From contig CALLKF010000059.1 of NCBI GenBank assembly GCA_938008535.1, positions 1 to 38,500 of the forward strand: a stretch of 38,500 nucleotides of DNA, in the 5' to 3' direction. This DNA is from an uncultured Saprospirales bacterium. Lineage in GTDB: Bacteria; Bacteroidota; Bacteroidia; Chitinophagales; JADIYW01. This document shows positions 31,583-38,500 of this stretch, piece after piece (the first letter of the stretch is position 1; each line of letters starts with the position of its first letter). The notes under the pieces were generated by a model. That model saw nothing but the letters and a program-made list of their open reading frames with translations, was not told the origin of the DNA and did no database searches. Position numbers and translations under genes: made by a program.

Positions 31583-33640
31583 CTATTTCTTCTTCGCAAC
31601 GTCTTGCCAGAAATCATAAATGGCATCCTGGCTTCTGATAGCAACAGCGGTGGTTTGTTTCTTAAACAGATTGTTTTGTGTCTCATTAAAAATACGTGCC
31701 TTCACATTGTCGCGCCATTGCAAATCTAAAATATGCAACAATTGTTTTTGTATTTTTTCATCTAAAATCGGTGTGGCAATTTCAACTCTAAAATCTAAAT
31801 TTCGAGTCATCAAATCTGCTGAACCAATATATATTTCTGGCTTTCCCAAATTATGAAAAACAAACACACGGTTGTGTTCTAAATATTTATCGATGATACT
31901 GATAGCCTGTATGTTTTCACTCAAACCTGGTAAATTCGGAATCAGCGAGCAAATACCACGAATAATCAATCGCACTTTTACACCAGCTTTACTTGCCTGA
32001 TATAGTTTCTGAATCATGTCTTCATCCACCAAATTATTCAACTTTAAAAACACTTCTGCTTTTTTGCCAGCTTTTGCATGTTTAATTTCTCTGTTGATTA
32101 ATGTCGTTAGTTTGCTGCGCAAATTAAATGGTGCCACCAACAACTTTTGTAGCTTAGGTACCGAATAATTTTTATCAAAAAAAGTAAAAATTTGTCGTGC
32201 TTCTTTTGTTATAGTTTGGTTACACGTTAGCAACATCGTATCCGTATAAATGCGTGCTGTTTTTTCGTGCAAATTTCCAGTGCCGATGCAGCCATAATAA
32301 ATTTTAGTTCCTTTTTCTCTTCGTGTAATAATGCACAATTTAGAATGTACTTTCAAGCCAGTAATACCAGTAATTACACGCGCACCAGCTTCTCGCAAAA
32401 TATTGGCCCAATCTATGTTGGCTTCTTCATCAAAGCGAGCTCGCAACTCAATAAAAACGGTAACGTCTTTACCATTGTGAAGTGCTGTAATCAAACTTTT
32501 TATTACATGCGAATTCGATGAAACACGATACAATGTAATACGCAAATGCGAAACATTTGGATCAATGGCAGCTTCACGTAGCAAGTCTAAAAAGTAATCA
32601 AACGAATGATATGGAAAATTCAAGAGTATATCTTTCTCTTTCATCTTTGCTAAAATACTTTTTGTTTTATGCAAATCTGGATGAATAACATGTTCTTGTT
32701 TTGGATTGAGTAAATGGGTTTTTCCAAGCGTTGGAAATCGTATAAAATCTTTGAAATTATGATAACGTGAGCCAGCATACAATTCTGTTTTTTTATCTAA
32801 TTCCATTTTTTTAATTAGATAATGCTGAAAATCTTTTGGCATTTCTGTATCGTATAAAAATCGCAACGCATTGCCTTCTTTTCGTTTCTTTAAACCTAAT
32901 TCCATCGATTCCAACAACGTCAACGAAACATCATTATCAACATCCAATTCGGCATCGCGCGTAAATTTTATCGTGTATGCTTCAATTTTATCAAAGTCAT
33001 AAATCTGAAAAATCGATTTTAAATTATAGCGAATTACATCATCTAAAAACAAAATAAATTGCTTGTCTTTTTTAGATGGAAGCACTACAAACCTAGATAA
33101 AGTATAGGTTGGAACTTCAATCAACGCATAATGTGTTTGGTTTGTTTTATTTTTAGAAAAGCGAACAGCTAAATAAATAGAAGCATCTTGCAACACAGGA
33201 AATTCTTTTACTTTATCTAACATCACAGGAAAAATTTCTAGTCGAACTTTTTCCTGAAAATAAGCACGCACAAATTCACCATGTTCTTTGTCGAGATGTT
33301 TTTCATTAAGAATAAAAATGTTTTCTTTTTCTAAATCTTTTAAAAGATGCTGATAGGTTTTATCGTATCGTATAGAAAGTTGTTTTAGTTTTTCATTTAT
33401 TTTAATGAGCAATTTAGTTGGCGAAATACCAATATCGATTTTAGCATGTTTGTCAACATCAATCATGCGTTTAAGAGTAGCAATGCGAACACGAAAAAAT
33501 TCGTCTAAATTATTGGAATAGATTCCTAAAAATTTTAATCTTTCCAGCAAAGGAACACTTGCGTCTTCTGCTTCTTGTAATACTCGCTCGTTGAAGGATA
33601 GCCAACTTAATTCGCGATTTATAATAGGTATATTTGTCAT
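31583..33640 (-). CDS. ppk1: Polyphosphate kinase 1
   Basis: PPK1 makes polyphosphate from ATP. The 685-residue protein (family about 690) has the N-terminal domain start FINRELSWLSFN-like INRELSWLSFNERVLQEAED and SNNLDEFFRVRIA. The catalytic PLD-like core shows ITGLKVHSKLCII, where the histidine is the autophosphorylated residue, GTGNLHEKTARIYTDTMLLT, and the second histidine in EHNRVFVFHN, followed by YIGSADLMTRNLDFRVEI. sixA lies 17 nt upstream on the same strand, so they are probably co-transcribed, with ppx after them. Confidence 0.97.
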   Translation of the reverse strand: MTNIPIINRELSWLSFNERVLQEAEDASVPLLERLKFLGIYSNNLDEFFRVRIATLKRMIDVDKHAKIDIGISPTKLLIKINEKLKQLSIRYDKTYQHLLKDLEKENIFILNEKHLDKEHGEFVRAYFQEKVRLEIFPVMLDKVKEFPVLQDASIYLAVRFSKNKTNQTHYALIEVPTYTLSRFVVLPSKKDKQFILFLDDVIRYNLKSIFQIYDFDKIEAYTIKFTRDAELDVDNDVSLTLLESMELGLKKRKEGNALRFLYDTEMPKDFQHYLIKKMELDKKTELYAGSRYHNFKDFIRFPTLGKTHLLNPKQEHVIHPDLHKTKSILAKMKEKDILLNFPYHSFDYFLDLLREAAIDPNVSHLRITLYRVSSNSHVIKSLITALHNGKDVTVFIELRARFDEEANIDWANILREAGARVITGITGLKVHSKLCIITRREKGTKIYYGCIGTGNLHEKTARIYTDTMLLTCNQTITKEARQIFTFFDKNYSVPKLQKLLVAPFNLRSKLTTLINREIKHAKAGKKAEVFLKLNNLVDEDMIQKLYQASKAGVKVRLIIRGICSLIPNLPGLSENIQAISIIDKYLEHNRVFVFHNLGKPEIYIGSADLMTRNLDFRVEIATPILDEKIQKQLLHILDLQWRDNVKARIFNETQNNLFKKQTTAVAIRSQDAIYDFWQDVAKKK

Positions 33641-33657
33641 TGGAACGATGAATTTAC

Positions 33658-34158
33658 TTACTTTTCTATCAATAATTTAGGATTCACATAAAATTCACAT
33701 TTGCCAATTTTTAAATCTGTTTCTTTCCAACTTTTTATATCAAATGCAATTCTATAAACAGCACATGTTGGAAATTTTTCTAACGATGTTTTTGTGAAAT
33801 GATAAATTAATGAAGATAAGATCGGTTCGTGTCCAAACAAGAAAATATAATTAACTGTAGCGTCTATATTTTTTATAATAGCTAAAATGTCTGTTGTGTT
33901 TCCAAAATAAATTTCTTGATTTATTTTCAATGAATCGATTTTATAATTCACCAAATCTCCAATTCCAACAGCAGTTTGCACCGCACGCGTTGCTGGTGAA
34001 GTAATTATCAAATCAGGTTGAATATTTTTTTCCTTTAAATAATTTCCGATAATTTTTATCGATTTCAAACCACGTTCATTCAATGGTCTAAGAATATCAT
34101 CTAAATCTGGTGTTGACCAACTCGATTTTGCATGACGAATAATGGTAAGATATTTCAT
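33658..34158 (-). CDS. sixA: SixA-type phosphohistidine phosphatase
   Basis: A 166-residue histidine phosphatase. The catalytic RHG-like motif is RHAKSSW at the N-terminus (TIIRHAKSSWSTPDLDDILR), with LNERGLKSI, TSPATRAVQTA and the C-terminal FGHEPILSSLI carrying the second active-site histidine. SixA enzymes take phosphate off histidine residues of signalling proteins. The gene is 17 nt upstream of ppk1, whose reaction goes through a phosphohistidine; whether that is a functional link is a guess. It is divergent from the next gene. Confidence 0.9.
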   Translation of the reverse strand: MKYLTIIRHAKSSWSTPDLDDILRPLNERGLKSIKIIGNYLKEKNIQPDLIITSPATRAVQTAVGIGDLVNYKIDSLKINQEIYFGNTTDILAIIKNIDATVNYIFLFGHEPILSSLIYHFTKTSLEKFPTCAVYRIAFDIKSWKETDLKIGKCEFYVNPKLLIEK

Positions 34159-34204
34159 CTATCTTTTAAGCTATTTTCTGTAAATTTAATCATTCCAAAA
34201 AACT

Positions 34205-35716
34205 ATGTCAGAAAAAAATGAACTGCATAAATTAATTCATTCGCTTACACCAAATGAAAAAGCGTATTTCAAGAAGTATGCATATAAATCTAAAATTGAA
34301 AAAGAAAATCCATATTTAATTTTGTTTGATGCTATCTTGAAACAACAAGAATATGACGAAGAAGCGCTCAAAAAAAAATTAAAAAATACCAAACTCATCA
34401 ATAATTTTTCAGCAGCAAAAAATTATTTAGCAGATTTAATTATCGCCACCTTTGCTGGTTTGCAAGAAAATACTTCGATAGAAAATAAATTGATTTCTAT
34501 TATTCAACAATTTCCTTTTTTATTAGAACGACGCGCAAATAATTTGTTGGAAAAGAAAATTCAACAAGCAAAAAAATTGATGCAAGATTTTGAATTGTAT
34601 AATTATTTTCCGATAATTTATAACTACGAATGTTTGATTTTAGAAGTGGATAAAAATTATGAAACAAAGAAAAAAAAATTAGAATCAGAACTAATAGAAA
34701 ATCAAAAACAAACGAATAATATTCAGCAATACCAGCAATTAAAGGACGAATGGCTGATGGTTCGGCAAGATGCGAATGCTTACATCAGAGAAACTAGCAA
34801 GATAGATTTTGTTGCAGAAAAATTATCGACACCATTTTTAAATCATGTAAACAACGCAACAACAACAGCAACTAAAATTCTATTTTATTATGTGCGAGTT
34901 GGATATGCATTAATGATAAACGATGTAGCAACAGCTTATAATGATAGTGTTGCGCAATACTTGGTGTTGAAAAACAATTTAAATTATTGCAAAGCAAACG
35001 AAAAAGAAGTGATTGTAACCTTGAGTAATTTTGTGTTGCGTATGCTGAATGTCAATAATTACGAATACTTTGATGAAGTCAAACAATCGTTATTTCAATA
35101 TCTAGAAAACTCGAAAGACATTGATTTGGTGCAATCAAAAAAATTAAATATTGCGTTAGTCGAGAAAAATCAATATTTGGAAAAACAGCAGTTTGATAAA
35201 ATTTACGGATTGCTGCCATCGTATATGAACGTAATTGATTTTTACACCAAAAGACAAGATATTCAACTTTCTATGTTGTATGATATAGCAATGATTTATT
35301 TCTATAACGATAAATTTGATGAATGTTTGAATTTCGTTTCGCAGGTATTAAACCACAAAGCATTACACACAATGATAGATTTAGAAAGTTATTGTTTGTT
35401 GTTAAAAATGTTTGTTTTTATAGAAATCAATCAAACACACCACATGGATTCGAACATCGAGAATTTGCGCCGGAAATTATATCGCGATGATAAAATGTTT
35501 AAAGCAGAAAATGCTATTTTAAAAATGCTGATTGATTATAGCGTTGCCAATTCTGCAACTGATAAAATTAAAATCTTAACAGAACATAAAAATAAAATTG
35601 AAACTATTTTACAAGATAAATTAGAACAAAATATTACCAACTATTTTCCAATCCATTTATGGCTAGAGGCAAAATTGGACCACAAAACGATCTATCAAAA
35701 ATTTAATCAATATTAA
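34205..35716 (+). CDS. Alpha-helical protein of unknown function (TPR-like)
   Basis: A 503-residue cytoplasmic protein. It is almost entirely alpha-helical, rich in lysine, glutamate, leucine and tyrosine, with helical-hairpin spacing like TPR or related repeats (YDIAMIYFYNDKFDECLNFV). The opening (LIHSLTPNEKAYFKKYAYKS) resembles a widespread uncharacterised Bacteroidota family. There is no signal peptide, membrane helix or catalytic motif. It is divergent from sixA, with 46 nt between starts. I see no promoter I would trust in that gap. Confidence 0.7.
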   Translation: MSEKNELHKLIHSLTPNEKAYFKKYAYKSKIEKENPYLILFDAILKQQEYDEEALKKKLKNTKLINNFSAAKNYLADLIIATFAGLQENTSIENKLISIIQQFPFLLERRANNLLEKKIQQAKKLMQDFELYNYFPIIYNYECLILEVDKNYETKKKKLESELIENQKQTNNIQQYQQLKDEWLMVRQDANAYIRETSKIDFVAEKLSTPFLNHVNNATTTATKILFYYVRVGYALMINDVATAYNDSVAQYLVLKNNLNYCKANEKEVIVTLSNFVLRMLNVNNYEYFDEVKQSLFQYLENSKDIDLVQSKKLNIALVEKNQYLEKQQFDKIYGLLPSYMNVIDFYTKRQDIQLSMLYDIAMIYFYNDKFDECLNFVSQVLNHKALHTMIDLESYCLLLKMFVFIEINQTHHMDSNIENLRRKLYRDDKMFKAENAILKMLIDYSVANSATDKIKILTEHKNKIETILQDKLEQNITNYFPIHLWLEAKLDHKTIYQKFNQY

Positions 35717-35815
35717 TTCTGAAAGTTTATTTTTCAACAATTTAAAACATTGACTATTAATAATATACAGTATAAAACCAATTTTCTGAGCTATAATTTT
35801 CACTCTATTTTTTAC

Positions 35816-35847
35816 ATTGTTTTAGGTTTATAAGCTGCCTATTTTTG
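35816..35847 (+). promoter_or_regulatory. Promoter of the two-lipoprotein transcript
   Basis: ATTG (35816-35819), 20 nt, then TATTTTTG (35840-35847), matching the Bacteroidota -33/-7 pattern, 26 nt before the ATG at 35874. Confidence 0.55.
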
Positions 35848-35873
35848 TTTCATCATCATCAATATTAATTATT

Positions 35874-37031
35874 ATGAAAAAAATAAACAACGTTTGCTAT
35901 ATAATAGCACTTTGTGTTTGCTTCGCATGCAATACAAACTCAAAAGAGAATACGGCTGAACAAAATTCATCCAATTCAACAGCAGAAAACCAAGGCAACA
36001 ATAACACAGACGCAAAAGTATTGCGCATGCAATTGTCTTCCATCAAAGACAATCAAGTAACCAAAGGCGATGCGGTTTTGTTCCTATTGCCACAAGGTTG
36101 GCAACAACAAGGCCAATTAGATTGGGACGCACAAAACACACAGTTTCCAGCAAGTGGTGAAATTCATATAAATAACAGTGATAATACAGCACAACTGCAT
36201 ATTTATAAAACATCGTTTTATACCTTGTCCAATCAGTCAATGCAATACGCAGGAATTAGACTTGGAACCAAATATATGGGTGGCACCGTGGTAGCCAATA
36301 TGCCAGCAAACACTACAGATGCTACGATGCGAACTTTAAATGAAATGAATGTGTTGCCAGCAGACTTAAAAATTGTAGACACAAAAGTAGTTAAGGTAGA
36401 AAGCACCAATCCGATAGATATACAAGCGCGACAACAAAATCCGCAAGTGCAATTCATTTCAGATAATGTTATCAGCAAAGGTACTTTTTCCAAAAATGGC
36501 GAAAACTATACGGTATTGATAAATGCTTATGTAAATGGAACAATCAATAAGAGCTTGAATTTTTCTAACTGGCAAGTATTACCAATTGTATTTTTTATTA
36601 AACAAGATGCTAACGAAAAAGAAAATACAGAATTATGTCAAGCCGTTTTAAAATCCATACGCTACACACCAGCATTTCTGAGCGCACAGCAACAAGTCAT
36701 AAAATTTTTAACAGATCAGTATTATCAAGGAGTAAGAAATATAGCAGCTATTAGTCAACAGATTTCTCGTAATAACGATGCCATGATTGCAAGCATAGAT
36801 AAAAATTATGAGCAAGCAAATGCAAGCTATAAATCTAATTCAGATGATGGTTTTTCGCAATACATAAAAGGCGTAGAAAATTATAAAGATGAAAGTGGTG
36901 GCACTTATGAATTACCAAGTTCGTACAACACAGCATGGAAAGGTAATAACGGCGAAATTATTTTAACAAATGAAACTAACTACAATCCAAACATCGGCTC
37001 CACACAAAACTGGGAACAGCTAAATAAATAA
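35874..37031 (+). CDS. Lipoprotein of unknown function
   Basis: A 385-residue lipoprotein with the lipobox cysteine at C19 (CFACN) and a low-complexity linker rich in asparagine, serine and glutamate (about 20-48). The mature part starts as a beta-rich domain (GDAVLFLLPQGWQQQGQLDW) and later turns helical (FLTDQYYQGVRNIAAISQQI, then IDKNYEQANASYK). The end contains SDDGFSQYIKGVENYKDESG and YELPSSYNTAWKGNNGEIIL, a form seen in many secreted Bacteroidota proteins. I do not recognise a named family. The next lipoprotein gene begins 33 nt downstream and probably shares the transcript. Confidence 0.78.
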   Translation: MKKINNVCYIIALCVCFACNTNSKENTAEQNSSNSTAENQGNNNTDAKVLRMQLSSIKDNQVTKGDAVLFLLPQGWQQQGQLDWDAQNTQFPASGEIHINNSDNTAQLHIYKTSFYTLSNQSMQYAGIRLGTKYMGGTVVANMPANTTDATMRTLNEMNVLPADLKIVDTKVVKVESTNPIDIQARQQNPQVQFISDNVISKGTFSKNGENYTVLINAYVNGTINKSLNFSNWQVLPIVFFIKQDANEKENTELCQAVLKSIRYTPAFLSAQQQVIKFLTDQYYQGVRNIAAISQQISRNNDAMIASIDKNYEQANASYKSNSDDGFSQYIKGVENYKDESGGTYELPSSYNTAWKGNNGEIILTNETNYNPNIGSTQNWEQLNK

Positions 37032-37064
37032 ATCAAATTTATCATCACATAAAACAAAAATCAA

Positions 37065-37739
37065 ATGAAAAAACAAACCTTTTTTAAAAGCATTATCGTA
37101 ATAATTTCCATCAGCTTTGCAGCAAGTATCGCGTCTTGTAAAAAAGAACAATCAGCTGAAGAAATTCAAAACAAACGTATTAGCGATATTATTCCTCAAA
37201 AATACTTAGATTCTTTGATTCGATTAGGTGTTACAATTCATGAAGGTACTACACCACCAATCGTTAATGGTATTTATATAGCCAATCCAACTGTTTTATT
37301 AGCATCTAATGTAATTGGCGATGTTATTGGAAATACATTTGCAGATGTGAAGGTTAAACTTACCGACCAAAACAATACAGATTTTGGTATAAAATTATTT
37401 GGGAAAAAACTATTAGGCGAAAATGACACTTCTATAACAACAGCAATATCTGGAAGTGGAAATAATTTTACTGTTTATGGAAAAGTAAAAGCCAATGCCA
37501 ATGCAACAAACTTTGCCATATTTGCCATTATTATATCTGGTACCATCAGCGCAGATGGCATCGTAAATTATCAAGATGCTTTAATAAATATTGACAACTC
37601 AAACGGTGCAACCTTTTTTATTCCAGAAGGAAATGGACGATTAATTAAAGATGGAAACAATTTAGCTTCTACAACAACTTTTTTTAAAATATCAAATTCT
37701 TCAAATGTAAAATATAATTCAGGTGGACAATTACCATAA
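37065..37739 (+). CDS. Lipoprotein of unknown function
   Basis: A 224-residue lipoprotein; the lipobox cysteine is C25 (SIASC, then KKE). A short helix (DIIPQKYLDSLIRLGVTIHE) leads to a beta-rich domain of about 150 residues with many asparagines and threonines, with strands such as VKVKLTDQNNTDFGIKLF and FAIFAIIISGTISADGIVN. It reads like a single beta-sandwich. The family is not recognised and no partner is obvious besides the preceding lipoprotein. Confidence 0.75.
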   Translation: MKKQTFFKSIIVIISISFAASIASCKKEQSAEEIQNKRISDIIPQKYLDSLIRLGVTIHEGTTPPIVNGIYIANPTVLLASNVIGDVIGNTFADVKVKLTDQNNTDFGIKLFGKKLLGENDTSITTAISGSGNNFTVYGKVKANANATNFAIFAIIISGTISADGIVNYQDALINIDNSNGATFFIPEGNGRLIKDGNNLASTTTFFKISNSSNVKYNSGGQLP

Positions 37740-37823
37740 TAGAAAAAATAAATCAAACTATAAAAAACCATTTTTCATAATGGATGATGATGATGACAAA
37801 TCGCAAAAAATAGTACATAATTG

Positions 37824-37854
37824 TTTGTAATTCAAATTTAATACACTATATTTG
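37824..37854 (+). promoter_or_regulatory. Strong Bacteroidota promoter of the rimP-nusA operon
   Basis: TTTG (37824-37827), 19 nt, TATATTTG (37847-37854): both boxes and the spacing match the Bacteroidota housekeeping promoter exactly. It is the best promoter in the window. Start of transcription is expected near 37860. Confidence 0.85.
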
Positions 37855-37868
37855 CACCACGATTTGGG

Positions 37869-37896
37869 AAGAGGACTTGACAAAGTCCTCTTTTTT
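37869..37896 (+). terminator. Terminator-like hairpin in the rimP leader
   Basis: 10-bp arms AAGAGGACTT (37869-37878) and AAGTCCTCTT (37883-37892) with a GACA loop and six Ts (37891-37896). It lies between the promoter and the rimP ATG, so most of the ~45-nt leader is an intrinsic-terminator structure. This suggests attenuation of the rimP-nusA operon. Confidence 0.75.
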
Positions 37897-37906
37897 ATTA
37901 AATAAA

Positions 37907-38383
37907 ATGGAAAAACAACTACAATTAAAACAAACCATTGAGCAAAATTTAAATGAATATTTTGCCAATACAGATTTGTTTTTAGTAGATGTAAAAGTTC
38001 TTTCAAATGGTAAAATTGAAGTATTTGCCGATGGCGAAACTAATAATATTACCATTGATGAATGTGTGCATATAAGCAAGCATTTAAACAATTTCTTAGA
38101 AGAAAATGGATTAATGCACGATAATTTATCGCTCGATGTTTCTTCACCAGGCATGGACGAGCCATTGAAAGCACCAAAACAATTCAAAAAACAACTGCAT
38201 AAAAATGTAGATGTGGTTTTGAAAAATGGCTTGAAAATTACAGGCGAATTAATAGCTGCAGCTGAAAATCAAATTTCTATAAAAGAAATAATTATCATAA
38301 AAAAAACAGAAACAATAGAAGAACATACCTATAGTTTCGATGAAATAAAATCAGTAAAAAAACATTTTAATTTCAAATTATAA
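37907..38383 (+). CDS. rimP: Ribosome maturation factor RimP
   Basis: RimP helps mature the 30S ribosomal subunit. The protein is 158 residues from ATG 37907; the frame also opens at TTG 37877, but that lies in the leader hairpin. Family features are the N-terminal alpha-beta domain (FANTDLFLVDVKVLSNGKIE, then DECVHISKHLNNFLEENG), the conserved LSLDVSSPGMDEPLK, and the C-terminal Sm-like domain (VDVVLKNGLKITGELIAAAE, then HTYSFDEIKSVKKHF). As usual, nusA follows; it starts 34 nt downstream. Expression is probably governed by the promoter at 37824 and the leader hairpin. Confidence 0.95.
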   Translation: MEKQLQLKQTIEQNLNEYFANTDLFLVDVKVLSNGKIEVFADGETNNITIDECVHISKHLNNFLEENGLMHDNLSLDVSSPGMDEPLKAPKQFKKQLHKNVDVVLKNGLKITGELIAAAENQISIKEIIIIKKTETIEEHTYSFDEIKSVKKHFNFKL

Positions 38384-38417
38384 ATCTATTTAAAAACAGG
38401 TAAAAGATGGAAAAACA

Positions 38418-38500
38418 ATGAATAGTATAGAATTAGTAGAATCGTTTTCGGAGTTTAAAGACTTTAAAAACATCGACCGACCAACTATGATGCGTGTTTT
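38418..38500 (+). CDS. nusA: Transcription termination/antitermination factor NusA (5' end only)
   Basis: Only the first 27 codons are in the window. They read MNSIELVESFSEFKDFKNID and then RPTMMRV, which is a typical start of Bacteroidota NusA. The position after rimP is the standard rimP-nusA-infB order. The gene runs off the right end, so nothing can be said about its later domains. Confidence 0.85.
   Translation, partial: MNSIELVESFSEFKDFKNIDRPTMMRV

Noticed and set aside
35446..35460. GATTCGAAC as a tRNA T-loop
   Set aside because: No acceptor stem or anticodon arm can be formed around it, and it lies in the reading frame of the helical protein.
37775..37797. ATG/GAT trinucleotide run and small hairpin before the rimP promoter
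   Set aside because: Only a few trinucleotide copies and a 5-bp stem without a T run; too weak to call a terminator or repeat element.
37877..37906. TTG start giving RimP 10 extra residues
   Set aside because: The added codons fall in the leader hairpin, and the ATG at 37907 gives the usual RimP length.

Overview
The window looks like chromosomal DNA from an AT-rich member of the Bacteroidota, probably near Chitinophagales or Sphingobacteriales; the order is a guess. Evidence includes a PorP/SprF-family protein of the type IX secretion system, lipoproteins with Bacteroidota-style lipoboxes, little sign of Shine-Dalgarno sequences, and -33/-7 promoters of the TTTG / TAnnTTTG type, the clearest being upstream of rimP. 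I see no rRNA, tRNA, CRISPR array, insertion sequence or prophage.

Layout. 1-3.7 kb: gcvT, then an SPFH/GYF_2 protein and a zinc-ribbon membrane protein that resemble the Bacillus YdjI/YdjG pair. 3.7-7.1 kb: mfd. 7.1-7.5 kb: a gene-free divergent region with repeats and hairpins. 7.5-11.8 kb: a DUF445 membrane protein and its unknown partner, RidA, a TonB-like secreted protein and a secreted unknown. 11.9-18.5 kb: an acyltransferase, nadA, a 659-bp gene-free segment, a PKD lipoprotein, and the translationally coupled run O-antigen-ligase-like gene > glycosyltransferase > nadD. 18.5-20.8 kb: a sigma factor with its anti-sigma partner, a small secreted protein and scpA. 20.9-27.4 kb: a deacetylase-like protein, a porP/sprF homologue, a gene-free segment with three parS sites, mnmG and an Ig-like lipoprotein. 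27.4-31.4 kb: a broken DUF486 gene, DedA, a BamA/TamA-like protein and ppx. 31.6-38.5 kb: ppk1, sixA, an alpha-helical unknown, two lipoproteins, then rimP and the start of nusA.

Two signals stand out. First, at least 13 short tandem arrays with a repeat period of exactly 7 bp are scattered over the window. Their unit sequences differ, but the period does not. Six end 5-12 nt before a start codon. Three lie inside coding sequence (nadD, the glycosyltransferase and a lipoprotein signal peptide); the nadD and glycosyltransferase arrays are read in the same frame and encode nearly the same peptide. Second, three GTTTCACGTGAAAC palindromes (parS, the ParB site) lie in the 429-bp gap before mnmG, with near-consensus DnaA boxes beside them and scpA 2.5 kb away. 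This suggests an origin-proximal centromere and possibly oriC.

Functional links: ppk1, ppx and sixA form a polyphosphate/phosphohistidine cluster; nadA and nadD both serve NAD synthesis; scpA and parS both serve chromosome segregation. All statements come from reading the sequence; no searches were run.
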